NCBI GenBank assembly: GCA_937862815.1
Contig: CALMED010000017.1
Location: 29,622 to 93,621, forward strand
Source: an uncultured Chitinophagaceae bacterium
GTDB taxonomy: Bacteria > Bacteroidota > Bacteroidia > Chitinophagales > Chitinophagaceae
DNA: 64,000 nt
Direction of reading: 5' to 3'
In this document: piece after piece, positions 52,719-62,454 of the stretch
Layout of the letters: each line of letters begins with the position of its first letter
How positions within the stretch are numbered: position 1 is the stretch's first letter
Translations under genes and position numbers: made by a program
Notes under the pieces: generated by a model
Databases searched by the model: none
What the model saw: only the letters and a program-made list of their open reading frames with translations
What the model was told of the DNA's origin: nothing

Positions 52719-53866
52719 CGGCGGCGCAGCCAGCGCCAGGCATCCGGCAGTTCGCGCTGCCAGAAACTTTCGTGGTGCCTGCCATCGGCCACCACCCGCA
52801 CCCGGAGCTTTTTGGCAAGACCGCGCCGCTCCAGATCCGTTGCAAGTTCCTTCACGTCAAGCACCATGTTATCCGATTCCAGTTCTCCTGCCAGCAGGTA
52901 CAGGGCGGGAAAGCTGTGAGCCGGTGTCGTTGCCACCATGGCCCGGAGTTGCGGGGCCACCCATAATGAAGGAGAAAAGACAAGGGCCCCACCATACACG
53001 TCGGGAAACCGTAAAGCGGCGTAGAAAGCCAGCAACCCGCCCATGGAACTGCCCCCGATGGAGGTAGCGCGTTTTTCGGGGCGGGTGCGGTAGGTGCGGT
53101 CAATAAACGGCTTGAGGGTTTCCGCCAGAAACCGGGTGTAGGCCTCCCCTTCCCCTTTACCAAAACGCGAATCCCAGGGATGGTATTCGGTGAGCCGGTG
53201 GGTACCACCATGGTCCACGCCCACCACGATGCACCGTTGGGGAGATGGCAGGGCGTCGAAGACTTCGTCCACCCCCCATTCGCCAAAAGAGGCAGTAAGG
53301 GCATCAAAGAGGTTCTGGCCATCCTGCAGGTACAGCACGGGATAGCGCTTGTTGCTGATCGCATAATCCTCCGGCAGGTATACCCAGATGCGGCGGTGGC
53401 GGTTGAGCTGCGGCATGAAAAACGCGGTATCTGCCACAAACACGTTTTTGGAGCGGGTGGTTACCGGTGGACGCTGCGGAAATGCATCCGTCCATCCTCC
53501 TACCGTGATCAGGAGGGTCGTATCGCGCCGCAGGCGGAAGATGCGGTTGAGAACAGCAGTGCCATCACCGGCACACTCGGCTTTATCCCAACGGCCCCGG
53601 GTGATTTTAAATTCGTGGAGTCCGGGTGGCAGATCGCTCAGCTGCAATTGCAGCACCCCGCTGCTGTCGCGGCGGAACTGGTAGCCAGGAAGGCCGGGGT
53701 TCCAGCCATTGAAGGATCCCACCAGGAAGAGGGAGTCGTTTTCGTTGCCGGGGGGAAAGGATTTCAGTTCAAACCGAACGGTGTGCTGGCCGGCAGTGGT
53801 GACAGCCAGCAATAGAAAAAAAGGCAGCAGGATTTGCCGCTGAAACGATAACATACGAGTGGCCAT
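52706..53866 (-). CDS. Secreted alpha/beta-hydrolase esterase with N-terminal early-set domain
   Basis: 386 residues from the ATG at 53866; a second ATG at 53854 is equally good. Signal peptide LLPFFLLLAVTTAGQ, then an immunoglobulin-like early-set domain (about 25-115) with FLVGSFNGWNPG, as in CBM48/AMPK-type glycogen-binding modules, and an esterase domain of the Fes/IroE/EstA type with nucleophile Ser in GGSSMGG (about 255) and His in GRHHESFW. Feruloyl esterases and siderophore esterases share this layout; substrate open. 10 nt after dapA, so perhaps co-transcribed. Confidence 0.82.
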   Translation of the reverse strand: MATRMLSFQRQILLPFFLLLAVTTAGQHTVRFELKSFPPGNENDSLFLVGSFNGWNPGLPGYQFRRDSSGVLQLQLSDLPPGLHEFKITRGRWDKAECAGDGTAVLNRIFRLRRDTTLLITVGGWTDAFPQRPPVTTRSKNVFVADTAFFMPQLNRHRRIWVYLPEDYAISNKRYPVLYLQDGQNLFDALTASFGEWGVDEVFDALPSPQRCIVVGVDHGGTHRLTEYHPWDSRFGKGEGEAYTRFLAETLKPFIDRTYRTRPEKRATSIGGSSMGGLLAFYAALRFPDVYGGALVFSPSLWVAPQLRAMVATTPAHSFPALYLLAGELESDNMVLDVKELATDLERRGLAKKLRVRVVADGRHHESFWQRELPDAWRWLRRRQTR

Positions 53867-53876
53867 GAAATGCTGC

Positions 53877-54761
53877 TTATTGAGCAGCAAGGTACGCTTT
53901 AACTTTTGCATGCACAGCTTCCGACAACGGTACCAGGGGCAGGCGCAGGTGGTTTTGAATGAGGCCCATTTCGGCCAGGAACGCCTTTACGCCGGCCGGG
54001 TTGTTTTCGCAAAACAGCAGGTCGTAGGCCTCCAGCAAAACATCATTCAATTGTTTGGCTTCTCTTAACCGGTAGTCGAGCGACAGCCGCACCAGGTCGC
54101 TGAAGGCCCGGGGAAAACAGTTGGCCACCACGCTGATGACGCCGTCCATACCACAGGCGATCTGCGGCATGGCCAGGTTATCATCGCCGCTCACCACCAG
54201 GAAGCCTTCCGGCTTTTGCCTGAGTAACTGCATGCACAGCACCATGTCGCCGCTGGCTTCCTTGATGCCCGCGATGTTGGGCACTTCGTGGGCCAGTTGT
54301 AAAGCCGTGGCGGGCGCTATACCCCGGCCGGTGCGGCCGGGTACGTTGTAGAGGAGTACCGGTTTGGGCGATGCTTCGGCCAGCGCCTTGTAATGTTGGT
54401 AGATGCCTTCCTGGGAGGGTTTATTGTAATAGGGACTTGCACTGAGCACCGCAGCGGCGTGCTGCAGTGGAAAGCTGGCGAGGTCTTTAACCAGGGCGCC
54501 GGTGAAGTTGCCGCCCACACCCACCACTACGGGCACCCGGTTGTTGACCACTTCAAAAGTAAACTCAATCAGCCGCAGCTTTTCATCACGGCTGAGTACC
54601 GGTGTTTCGCCGGTGGTGCCCAGTGTAACCACGTATTCGCAGCCGTTGGTAATTACGTGTTCAATGACCCGCTTCAGGGCGTCGAAATCAATCGCTCCGT
54701 CATGGGAAAAAGGTGTTACCAGGGCCACCCCGGTACCGCGTAATTGTTGCTGCAGTGACAT
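53877..54761 (-). CDS. dapA: 4-hydroxy-tetrahydrodipicolinate synthase
   Basis: Class I aldolase condensing pyruvate and aspartate semialdehyde, the first committed step to diaminopimelate and lysine. 294 residues; GTGVALVTPF, GTTGETPVLSRDE, catalytic Tyr in LYNVPGRTG and Schiff-base Lys in GIKEASGD. Typical length. 57 nt after accA and 10 nt before the esterase on the same strand. Feeds lysA at the other end of the window. Confidence 0.95.
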   Translation of the reverse strand: MSLQQQLRGTGVALVTPFSHDGAIDFDALKRVIEHVITNGCEYVVTLGTTGETPVLSRDEKLRLIEFTFEVVNNRVPVVVGVGGNFTGALVKDLASFPLQHAAAVLSASPYYNKPSQEGIYQHYKALAEASPKPVLLYNVPGRTGRGIAPATALQLAHEVPNIAGIKEASGDMVLCMQLLRQKPEGFLVVSGDDNLAMPQIACGMDGVISVVANCFPRAFSDLVRLSLDYRLREAKQLNDVLLEAYDLLFCENNPAGVKAFLAEMGLIQNHLRLPLVPLSEAVHAKVKAYLAAQ

Positions 54762-54818
54762 GTATGCGTTACAGTAAATAGATGAACAATGAGCAGGTGT
54801 TTAACAGGTGGCTTTTTG

Positions 54819-55793
54819 TTACAGTTCGTTCCAGAAGCCCATGCGGCTGTACTTGCTGATGCGCTCCCGGATGCGGGCATCGGGGTCCTGTTGCTTCAGT
54901 TCTTCCAGAACCGGCAGCAGGGATTGCTTCAGCAGATGGGCGGCCTGGTCGTAATCCCAGTGGGCACCACCGGCGGGTTCGGGTACCACACCGTCCACCA
55001 GTCCAAACCGGTGCATATACTCGGGCGTAAGTTTCAACTGCTCGGCTGCCACTTCTTTTTTCTCCCAGCTGCGCCACAGGATGGAGCTGCAGCTTTCGGG
55101 GGAGATCACGGTGTACCAGGTATTCTCCAGCATCAGCACTTTGTCACCCACACCAATGCCCAATGCACCACCGCTGGCGCCCTCGCCAATCACCACGCAG
55201 ATGACGGGCACCCGCAGGCGGATCATCTCGTAAATGTTGCGGGCGATGGCTTCACCCTGGCCCCGCTCTTCGGCTTCCAGCCCGGGAAAGGCCCCGGGTG
55301 TATCAATAAGAGTAATGACGGGCTTGTTGAACTTCTCGGCCAGCTTCATCAGGCGCAGGGCCTTGCGGTATCCTTCCGGGTTGGCCATGCCGAAGTTGCG
55401 CAGCTGCCGCATCTTGGTGTTAATACCTTTCTGCTGCCCGATGATCATCACCGTTTGTCCCTCCAGCTGGGCGAAACCGCCCACCATGGCTTTGTCGTCG
55501 CGTACGCCCCGGTCGCCGTGCAGTTCCACGAAGTTGGTGCACATTTTATCAATGTACTTGAGGGTATAGGGACGGTCGGGGTGGCGGCTCAGCTGCACTT
55601 TCTGCCAGCTGGTGAGGTCCTTGGTGATCTCGCCGCGTTTTTCGATGATTTTGCCTTCGAGTTGGCGGATGGTGTCGCTGTAGTTTACCTGGCTGTCCTT
55701 TTCCGACAGGCGGATCACTTCCTTCAACTGGTCGGCCAGTTCTTTTATGGGTTGTTCCAGTTCAATGAACTGGCGGTTTTCTAATGATGGCAT
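54819..55793 (-). CDS. accA: Acetyl-CoA carboxylase carboxyltransferase subunit alpha
   Basis: With AccD transfers the carboxyl group from biotin to acetyl-CoA, opening fatty acid synthesis. 324 residues from the ATG at 55793 ([16 protein letters not shown]); the frame is open to 55862 but a TATATTTG box lies there. Contains [49 protein letters not shown]. Complete. accD is not adjacent. Confidence 0.95.
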   Translation of the reverse strand: MPSLENRQFIELEQPIKELADQLKEVIRLSEKDSQVNYSDTIRQLEGKIIEKRGEITKDLTSWQKVQLSRHPDRPYTLKYIDKMCTNFVELHGDRGVRDDKAMVGGFAQLEGQTVMIIGQQKGINTKMRQLRNFGMANPEGYRKALRLMKLAEKFNKPVITLIDTPGAFPGLEAEERGQGEAIARNIYEMIRLRVPVICVVIGEGASGGALGIGVGDKVLMLENTWYTVISPESCSSILWRSWEKKEVAAEQLKLTPEYMHRFGLVDGVVPEPAGGAHWDYDQAAHLLKQSLLPVLEELKQQDPDARIRERISKYSRMGFWNEL

Positions 55794-55851
55794 AGATTCT
55801 GAATGGGGAGTAAAATTAAGGCATCGGTACGAATCCCCGCACCCGCCGGGG

Positions 55852-55859
55852 CAAATATA
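55852..55859 (-). promoter_or_regulatory. Candidate -7 box of accA
   Basis: Minus-strand TATATTTG, full match to TAnnTTTG, 58 nt before the accA ATG. No clear -33 TTTG. A CCCCGG/CGGGG hairpin lies in the leader. Confidence 0.5.
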
Positions 55860-55907
55860 CATGCAGCCGGCATTCCTGCCTGCCGGCGGTTTCGGTGCCC
55901 ACTAACA

Positions 55908-57959
55908 TCAAAAACGGTATTGCACCTGGAAACGGACATCGGTACGCACATTTCCGGAAATTTCATCGAGACCGGAACCCACCGTTTTGCGGTTGGTGTA
56001 GATCAGCTGCGACCAGCGCAGCCATACCGACAGCTTCTTGGAAAAGTCGTAGTTCAGGTTGGTGTAATACCGGTAACCCTGGTCGAAGAAGGCAGGGATG
56101 CTGAAGCTGTAGAGCACATCGTTTTCAAAGGCATAAATGCGGCTGTCGAAATTGTCTGTTTCAAAATACTGCAGGCGCAGGTTGAGCGAGAGTGGCTTCA
56201 TCATGGGCTTGTAGAAGAAGTCGAAGAAGGCGAGAAAGCCCCGGCTCTCCCGCGGTCCGCCCACATCAAACCACATGGCATCGAGGCGCTGCCGGAGTAT
56301 CACCGACGGACTCACCCGGTACTGGATCTGGGTGCGCCAGTTCTGGCGGGGCACCTGGTCCACAATGGGTTCGGTGAAACGGTTGTCGGGGTTGAAGTTG
56401 AGCGCCCTTTTTTCGTTGCGGTAGCGGGTGTAGATTTCAATCTGCTTGGACGGACGGTGGGTGAGCTGCACGAGGTACTCGTTGCCGGTGGAAGGGGCGT
56501 CGATGCGGAAACGCAGCCAGGGGAAGCGGTACACGTCCATGTAGGCATCCAGCCGCCATTTGGCATTGGGCCTGATGCTGGTGCCGGCAAAGAGGCCCTG
56601 CTCATTGGAAGGCTGCGTGCTTTCCCCAAAAGCATTGCCGAAGATGGTCTGGTAGCCGGGCTGAAAGTTGCGGTACAGCAGGGAGAAGTCCACTTTGGGA
56701 TCCACGCTCATCAGCAGGCCGCTGGTGAGGGCGTTGTGCCGCTGGTTGTGGTTGGCCATTTCGCCAAACCAGTGCAGGTTGCGCCAGGTGTAGGCCCAGT
56801 CGAGGCTGAGATTGGTGAGGCGGCTGCCGCGGAAGACGAAATTGTTATAGGGCTGATCCTGGCGGATGAAGGGGGCACTGAACCGGAAATGCACCGCGTT
56901 CACCCCCAGGTGCAGGCTGTTTTTATTATAACTCACATTGCCCCCGAAGGAGTTCATCTGCACCAGGTTTTTCCGCGACTGTTCTGCAACAGTACGCCGG
57001 AGGCCGGACGTGAGGATGGAGGAGAAAAAATCTTCGTTCTGCAGCGTGTCAATGGACTGCAGGTTCCCGTCAATGCGCCGGAACGAAGCAAAGCCGGTGG
57101 CCTGCCAGTTGCGCTTGCCGATGGTGATGCCGGCGCCGCGGTTGAAGAAATATTCACCGGGCGAGTTGTAGGGCCGGAGCACGGTTGCCTGGCGCTTGGT
57201 GTTCATCACATCCACATTCTTGCGGAAGGCCAGTGCCTGCCATTGCATCAGGCCCTGTCCCATGTTCACGGTAAAATCGCCCAACGCCAATGCCTTGACG
57301 ATGCCGATGTTGCGCACAAACAGGTGGGCCGAGTAGAAGTCAAACCCGTTGCGCTGGGCGCCTTTGAACCATTGTTCTCCCGGATCTTTTTCGGCTGTTA
57401 CACCGTACTGCAGTAAATTTTTGTACACGTATTTGTAACGGAAAAACACCCGCTCCCGTCCGCCGGGATAGAAGCTGCTGGCGGTGGAATCGCGTTTACG
57501 GGCGAAGCCGCGGGCTTCTTCCAGGGTGTAGGAGATGCGGGACACGATGGAATGCTCGCCGCCGCGGAAACGCAAGCCCAGGTCATCCGCCACCGAGAGG
57601 GCCGGTCCCACCGTAATGTAGGGCAGCATGCGCTGGATGGTTTCCTGGTCCCAGAGCGGTACGGCCTGCAGCTCATAGAGGGAGAGCAGCTTGCCAAACA
57701 TGCGCCGGTAGTTGAGGAAGTTGGCCACCTGCAGTGGGGTGAGGAAGATGAATTCCCGCAGTTCAGCATCGGTAGCTGCGTTGAGATTGAGACGGTTGCG
57801 GGTGTACTGGCGGAGCGACTGGAGGTAGGTATCGTCTTCCGTTTCGCTTTCATCGGCTTCTGTAATGTTTTCGATCTGCTGCTCCACCACAGGGTTCTCC
57901 TGGGCCGCAGCGCAGAGTGCGGACAAGCAGGTCAACAGCAGTATCAGGAACCGCTTCAT
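55908..57959 (-). CDS. Outer-membrane protein with N-terminal helix-hairpin-helix motif
   Basis: 683 residues: signal peptide (MKRFLILLLTCLSALCAAAQ), a Glu/Asp-rich stretch, then a ComEA-like helix-hairpin-helix unit (about 55-110: LNLNAATDAELREF...LTPLQVANFLNYR) and from about 125 to the end an aromatic-rich alternating pattern ending in RFQVQYRF, the terminal Phe signature of outer-membrane beta-barrels. The combination of a DNA-binding-like motif with a barrel is seen in Bacteroidota proteins of unknown job. Its ATG overlaps the stop of the upstream barrel gene by 4 bp. Confidence 0.78.
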   Translation of the reverse strand: MKRFLILLLTCLSALCAAAQENPVVEQQIENITEADESETEDDTYLQSLRQYTRNRLNLNAATDAELREFIFLTPLQVANFLNYRRMFGKLLSLYELQAVPLWDQETIQRMLPYITVGPALSVADDLGLRFRGGEHSIVSRISYTLEEARGFARKRDSTASSFYPGGRERVFFRYKYVYKNLLQYGVTAEKDPGEQWFKGAQRNGFDFYSAHLFVRNIGIVKALALGDFTVNMGQGLMQWQALAFRKNVDVMNTKRQATVLRPYNSPGEYFFNRGAGITIGKRNWQATGFASFRRIDGNLQSIDTLQNEDFFSSILTSGLRRTVAEQSRKNLVQMNSFGGNVSYNKNSLHLGVNAVHFRFSAPFIRQDQPYNNFVFRGSRLTNLSLDWAYTWRNLHWFGEMANHNQRHNALTSGLLMSVDPKVDFSLLYRNFQPGYQTIFGNAFGESTQPSNEQGLFAGTSIRPNAKWRLDAYMDVYRFPWLRFRIDAPSTGNEYLVQLTHRPSKQIEIYTRYRNEKRALNFNPDNRFTEPIVDQVPRQNWRTQIQYRVSPSVILRQRLDAMWFDVGGPRESRGFLAFFDFFYKPMMKPLSLNLRLQYFETDNFDSRIYAFENDVLYSFSIPAFFDQGYRYYTNLNYDFSKKLSVWLRWSQLIYTNRKTVGSGLDEISGNVRTDVRFQVQYRF

Positions 57960-58792
57960 TCGGCGTCGGATGGCTTTTTAAAGTCAAACAACAACATCAG
58001 CGCCGGGGTTACGCCCAGCTGGGGATGCCAGTAGCTGGCCAGGTCCACCCGCAGGGTACCCATGCGCAGGCCGGCGCCGAAAAAAGGCTGCGCCGTAACC
58101 GTATTCACCCCACCACGCAGGAGCAGCTGGCGGGCCACGGTATATTCAAAGCCGGCATTCAAGCCAACATTCTTGCGCTCTTCCTTGATCACCTCGGCCA
58201 TGATGAAAAAGCGGTCCGACACTTCATAACCCAGGCCGCCCCGGTACACCGACGCGATCTTTTCATCGGCCGTCTTGTTGATCACCCCGCCAACCGGGTT
58301 GTACACGCTGAAGGCGGCATGCATCTGCTCGCTGAGGTGCATCACCACGCCCGCTTCAAAATGGAAGGTGGAAGCGGTGAGGTAAGCCGGTATGCGCAGG
58401 TTGTAATAGTTGAATTTTACACCCACATCCACCTTGCTGCCCAGCGAGCGGGCGTAGCCCAGTCCCAGCTGGGTTTCATTGTAATTGGTGGAACCGAAGT
58501 AATCGGCCTGCAGGCCGAAGTTGCCGGAGGAGGTGGTCATACCCGCGGCGGCCGTGTACTGGGTAAGGGCACTGAGCAGGAAGCGGCGTTCGGCGTACAC
58601 GCCTGCCCCCGCCTGTTTGAGGTTGGCCAGCGCCGCCGGGTTGATGATAAAAGAAAAGGCATCCACCTTGTTGCGGCTGTAAGCACCCATGGCCGGGTAC
58701 GTACTCACCAATGGTTGGCGGATGGTTTGTGCCGTAGTGGCAAGCAGCACCCCACAGCACAGCAAAGTCAGCAGCAGTTTCAATCCGTTCAC
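57956..58792 (-). CDS. Predicted outer-membrane beta-barrel protein (PorV/PorQ-like fold)
   Basis: 278 residues from a GTG at 58792; a TTG at 58783 is the other choice, and no ATG is near the signal peptide (KLLLTLLCCGVLLATTAQ). The mature part begins YPAMGAYSRNKVDAFSFIINPAALANL, reminiscent of the NPA motif of PorV/PorQ and FadL-like barrels, and continues as alternating strands. Its stop overlaps the ATG of the HhH barrel gene (ATGA), so the two are coupled and probably work together. Function unknown. Confidence 0.75.
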   Translation of the reverse strand: MNGLKLLLTLLCCGVLLATTAQTIRQPLVSTYPAMGAYSRNKVDAFSFIINPAALANLKQAGAGVYAERRFLLSALTQYTAAAGMTTSSGNFGLQADYFGSTNYNETQLGLGYARSLGSKVDVGVKFNYYNLRIPAYLTASTFHFEAGVVMHLSEQMHAAFSVYNPVGGVINKTADEKIASVYRGGLGYEVSDRFFIMAEVIKEERKNVGLNAGFEYTVARQLLLRGGVNTVTAQPFFGAGLRMGTLRVDLASYWHPQLGVTPALMLLFDFKKPSDAE

Positions 58793-58885
58793 AATTTTAA
58801 GACGGTAAATTAGTGAATTCACCAATAGCGCAGGGGCCCGGCACTTTAATTTTTTGTAACCGGTACGAAAGCCCGACCGGTGGTT

Positions 58886-58893
58886 TACTTTTG
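58886..58893 (+). promoter_or_regulatory. Candidate -7 box of folD-queE (near-leaderless)
   Basis: TACTTTTG, full -7 match, ends only 4 nt before the folD ATG at 58898. -33 element not clear. Implies a leaderless mRNA. Confidence 0.55.
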
Positions 58894-58897
58894 CAGC

Positions 58898-59782
58898 ATG
58901 CAACTGCTCGATGGAAAACAGGCCGCACAGGCCATCAAACAGGACCTGCAGGAGAAGACCCGGGTCCTCACCGCCGCCGGGAAACGTCCGCCCCACCTGG
59001 CGGCCATCCTGGTGGGCAACAACGGGGCCAGCGAAACCTATGTCGCCTCTAAAGTGAAGACCTGTGCGGAGATCGGCTTTGAATCCACGCTCGTCCGTTT
59101 ACCCGATACGGTGACCGAAGCCGCCCTGCTCGAAGAGATTGAAAAACTGAACGCAGCACCCGGGGTGGACGGCATCCTGGTGCAGCTGCCCCTGCCCCGC
59201 CACATCGGCGAAGAGGCGGTGATCCGGGCCATTGATCCCGCAAAGGACGTCGACGGGTTTCACCCGGTGAGCGTGGGGCAGATGGTGAGCGGCGCGCCCA
59301 CCTTCCTGCCCGCCACCCCCTATGGCATCCTCCTCCTGTTGCAGCATTACCGCATCGAAACCAAGGGTAAGCACGCCGTGGTGGTGGGCCGCAGCCACAT
59401 TGTGGGCACCCCCATGAGCATCCTCCTCAGCCGCAAGGGCTATCCCGGCGACTGTACGGTTACCCTTTGCCACTCATCCACCCGTGACCTGAAAGGCATC
59501 TGCCGGCAGGCCGACATCCTCGTGGCCGCCCTGGGTAAGGCGGAGTTTGTTACGGCCGATATGGTGAAGGAAGGCGCGGTGGTGATTGACGTGGGCATCA
59601 CCCGCGTACCCGACGCCACCAAAAAAAGCGGCTTCACCCTCAAAGGCGATGTGCTGTTTGAGGAAGTGGCGCCCCGCTGCAGCTACATCACGCCCGTGCC
59701 CGGCGGAGTGGGGCCCATGACCATTGCCGGACTACTGATGAATACCTTTAACGCGTACCTGCGCAGAACCAGCGACTCATGA
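58898..59782 (+). CDS. folD: Methylenetetrahydrofolate dehydrogenase/cyclohydrolase
   Basis: Bifunctional one-carbon enzyme, 5,10-methylene-THF to 10-formyl-THF. 294 residues from the ATG at 58898 ([14 protein letters not shown]); six extra in-frame residues upstream overlap the -7 box. Catalytic [13 protein letters not shown] (Tyr, Lys), [22 protein letters not shown] and [11 protein letters not shown]. Complete. Coupled to queE by a 4-bp overlap. Confidence 0.96.
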   Translation: MQLLDGKQAAQAIKQDLQEKTRVLTAAGKRPPHLAAILVGNNGASETYVASKVKTCAEIGFESTLVRLPDTVTEAALLEEIEKLNAAPGVDGILVQLPLPRHIGEEAVIRAIDPAKDVDGFHPVSVGQMVSGAPTFLPATPYGILLLLQHYRIETKGKHAVVVGRSHIVGTPMSILLSRKGYPGDCTVTLCHSSTRDLKGICRQADILVAALGKAEFVTADMVKEGAVVIDVGITRVPDATKKSGFTLKGDVLFEEVAPRCSYITPVPGGVGPMTIAGLLMNTFNAYLRRTSDS

Positions 59783-60435
59783 ACAGTCCCGCTACAACGC
59801 TTACCCGCTCGTACCCCGTGATGGAATCCTTCTACACCCTGCAGGGCGAAGGCACCCACCAGGGGAAAGCCGCCTATTTCATCCGCCTGGGAGGCTGTGA
59901 TGTGGGCTGTGTGTGGTGCGATGTGAAAGAGAGCTGGGACGCCGACCGGCATCCCCGCTACGAAACACAGGCCATCATTGCAAAAGCCCGGCAGGAGCTG
60001 GAAGCGGCCGGTTGCCGGCAAAGCTCCCACCACCGCCCCATTGCCGTGATCACCGGCGGCGAACCGCTGCTGCACCCGCTGGAAGACCTTACCACGGCCC
60101 TGCAGGCAGCCGGCTTTGCCACCCACATCGAAACATCGGGGGCGCACCCGCTCAGCGGGCGCTGGGACTGGATCTGCCTCTCCCCCAAAAAGTTCAAAGC
60201 CCCCCTGCCGGAGGTGGTGCAGGCTGCCGATGAGTTGAAAGTGGTGATCTACCACAAATCCGACTTCGACTGGGCCGAGCAGTACGCAGTGCAGGTACGG
60301 CCGGGCTGCCGCCTCTACCTGCAGCCTGAGTGGGACAAAGCTGCTGACGTCACCCCGCTGATTATAGACTACATCAAAGCCCACCCGCAGTGGCAGCTGA
60401 GCCTGCAGATCCACAAATACATCCAGGTTCCCTGA
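59779..60435 (+). CDS. queE: 7-carboxy-7-deazaguanine synthase
   Basis: Radical-SAM enzyme in the preQ0/queuosine pathway that contracts the ring of 6-carboxytetrahydropterin. 218 residues; substrate cap [15 protein letters not shown], radical-SAM cysteines in CDVGCVWCD (a CxxxCxxC motif), and [13 protein letters not shown] overlaps the folD stop by 4 bp. The other que genes are not nearby. Confidence 0.93.
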   Translation: MNSPATTLTRSYPVMESFYTLQGEGTHQGKAAYFIRLGGCDVGCVWCDVKESWDADRHPRYETQAIIAKARQELEAAGCRQSSHHRPIAVITGGEPLLHPLEDLTTALQAAGFATHIETSGAHPLSGRWDWICLSPKKFKAPLPEVVQAADELKVVIYHKSDFDWAEQYAVQVRPGCRLYLQPEWDKAADVTPLIIDYIKAHPQWQLSLQIHKYIQVP

Positions 60436-60474
60436 GCGGGCCGGCATGATTTTCGTTTGTATCTTACCGTTTCA

Positions 60475-62397
60475 ATGAACGACATGCGCCTGCTCCTCTT
60501 TTTTGTATTGCTCAGCTCCTGTACGGTGGTAAGCTCCCAGCGCTACGACCCGGCAAAAGTATCCAAACCGCTGAGCGTGAAGTACGGCCTGGCCCTCAAC
60601 GAAGCCAAAAGCCGTAACTACGCCAAGGCGATTCAGTTGCTCGACGAATGCATCGCGGCCGATCCCCGTTTTGTGGACGCCTGGCTGAGCAAGGCCGGCA
60701 TCCTATCCGAAACCAGGCAGTACGCCGCCTCCGTGCCCCTGTACCGGAAGGCGTTTTCCCTTGACAGCCTCTACAGCAGCTCTTACCTCCTCCCCTTCTC
60801 CATCGCCCTGGCCGGCAACGGGCAGTTTGAAGAAGCGCTGGAGCGGGTAACCCGCTTCCTGGAAAAACCCAACCTGAACGAACGCCTGGAAAAAGCCGCC
60901 CGCTACCGGCAGAACAGCTACCGCTTTGCGCTGGAATGGCAGCAGCAACACCCCCCCGATGGATTTGTGTACCGGCGCACCAACCTGGGCGACAGCATCA
61001 ACACGGTGTTCTCCGAATACTTCCCCTCCCTCACCATTGACGGCAAGCAGCTGGTGTTCACCCGCCGCGTGAACAACATGAACGAAGACTTTTATACCAG
61101 CGAGCAGACAGGCAGTTCCTGGAGCCGCGCCCGCCCCCTGCCCGGTGAACTCAACACCGCCGATAACGAGGGCGCACAAACGATATCGCAGGACGGGCAG
61201 TGGCTCATCTTCACCGGCTGCAACATGGAAGACGGCGAAGGCAGCTGCGACCTGTTCATCTCCTACCTCACTAAAAACGGCTGGAGCCGCCGGCAGAACA
61301 TGGGCCGCCGTATCAACACCGAATTCTGGGAGAGCCAGCCCAGTCTCTCGCCCGACAAACGGGCCCTGTATTTCGCGGCAAAACATCCATCCGGTCTCGG
61401 GGGCAGCGACCTCTACGTGAGCTACCTGCAACCCAACGGGCAGTGGGGTACGCCGGAGAACCTGGGCACGGGCATCAACACGGCCGGTGATGAGAGCAGC
61501 CCGTTCATCCACCCCGACAACCTGACCCTCTACTTCACCAGCAGCGGTCACCCCGGCTACGGCGGCACCGACCTCTTCCTGGTGCGCCGTCAACCCAACG
61601 GCAGCTGGGGCACTCCCGAAAACCTGGGCTATCCCATCAACACCATTGACGACGAGGGCACCCTCACCATCGCCTCCGACGGGGTGACGGCCTACTACGC
61701 CAGCGACGGCACCGACAGCCGCGGCGGACTCGACCTCTACACCTTCCGCCTGCCCCAACGGGTACAGCCTTTCCGGACCTTGTGGGTCACCGGCAAAGTG
61801 TACGATCGCAACACCGGCGAAGGCCTTCCCTCGGCGGTGGAACTCACCGACCTGCAGACCGGCTACACCCTCAGCCGCGTGCAGACCAACGAAGACGGCA
61901 GCTACCTTATCACCCTGCCGGTGGGCAAGAACTACGCCTTCAACGTCAACCGACGGGGTTATCTCTTCTATTCGGGCAGCTTTGCGCTGGAAGCGCCGCA
62001 GCAACAGGATACCACCTACACCCTCAATATCCCGCTGGTGCCGCTGGAAGCCGGCGCGGCCGTGGTGCTGCAGAACATTTTCTTCAGCACCGGTGCCTGG
62101 GAACTGCAGCCCGCCTCGCTGGGCGAACTGGACCGGGTGGTGCAGCTGCTGAACGACAACCCCACCCTGCGCATCGAACTCATCGGGCATACCGATAACG
62201 TAGGTAAGCCTGCCGACAACCAGCTGCTCTCCCAGAACCGGGCCCGCGCCGTGGTGAACTACCTGGTGAGCAAGGGCATCGCCGCCGGCCGCCTGCAGGC
62301 ACGGGGCATGGGCGCCACCCAGCCGGTGGCCGATAACAGCACCGAAGCCGGCCGGGCGCAGAACCGCCGCACCGAACTGCGGGTGGTGGGCCGCTGA
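60475..62397 (+). CDS. PorE-like lipoprotein: TPR, beta-propeller, carboxypeptidase-regulatory and OmpA domains
   Basis: 640 residues from the ATG at 60475; an ATG at 60484 is possible. The signal ends in a lipobox-like LLSSCTVV, so the Cys is probably lipidated. Order of domains: TPR-like helices (about 30-140), PD40/WD40-like propeller (about 170-430, repeats such as ESQPSLSPDKRALYFA and GGSDLYVS), a carboxypeptidase-regulatory-like beta sandwich (about 440-520: VTGKVYDRNTGEG) and a C-terminal OmpA peptidoglycan-binding domain (ELIGHTDNVG...NRRTEL). This is the architecture of PorE of the T9SS; related OmpA proteins also partner PorP/SprF. Confidence 0.85.
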   Translation: MNDMRLLLFFVLLSSCTVVSSQRYDPAKVSKPLSVKYGLALNEAKSRNYAKAIQLLDECIAADPRFVDAWLSKAGILSETRQYAASVPLYRKAFSLDSLYSSSYLLPFSIALAGNGQFEEALERVTRFLEKPNLNERLEKAARYRQNSYRFALEWQQQHPPDGFVYRRTNLGDSINTVFSEYFPSLTIDGKQLVFTRRVNNMNEDFYTSEQTGSSWSRARPLPGELNTADNEGAQTISQDGQWLIFTGCNMEDGEGSCDLFISYLTKNGWSRRQNMGRRINTEFWESQPSLSPDKRALYFAAKHPSGLGGSDLYVSYLQPNGQWGTPENLGTGINTAGDESSPFIHPDNLTLYFTSSGHPGYGGTDLFLVRRQPNGSWGTPENLGYPINTIDDEGTLTIASDGVTAYYASDGTDSRGGLDLYTFRLPQRVQPFRTLWVTGKVYDRNTGEGLPSAVELTDLQTGYTLSRVQTNEDGSYLITLPVGKNYAFNVNRRGYLFYSGSFALEAPQQQDTTYTLNIPLVPLEAGAAVVLQNIFFSTGAWELQPASLGELDRVVQLLNDNPTLRIELIGHTDNVGKPADNQLLSQNRARAVVNYLVSKGIAAGRLQARGMGATQPVADNSTEAGRAQNRRTELRVVGR

Positions 62398-62454
62398 ACC
62401 GTTGCCCGTTTTTGCGTTCCGCCGTATCTTCGGGGTCACACCGAAGCAACACCT

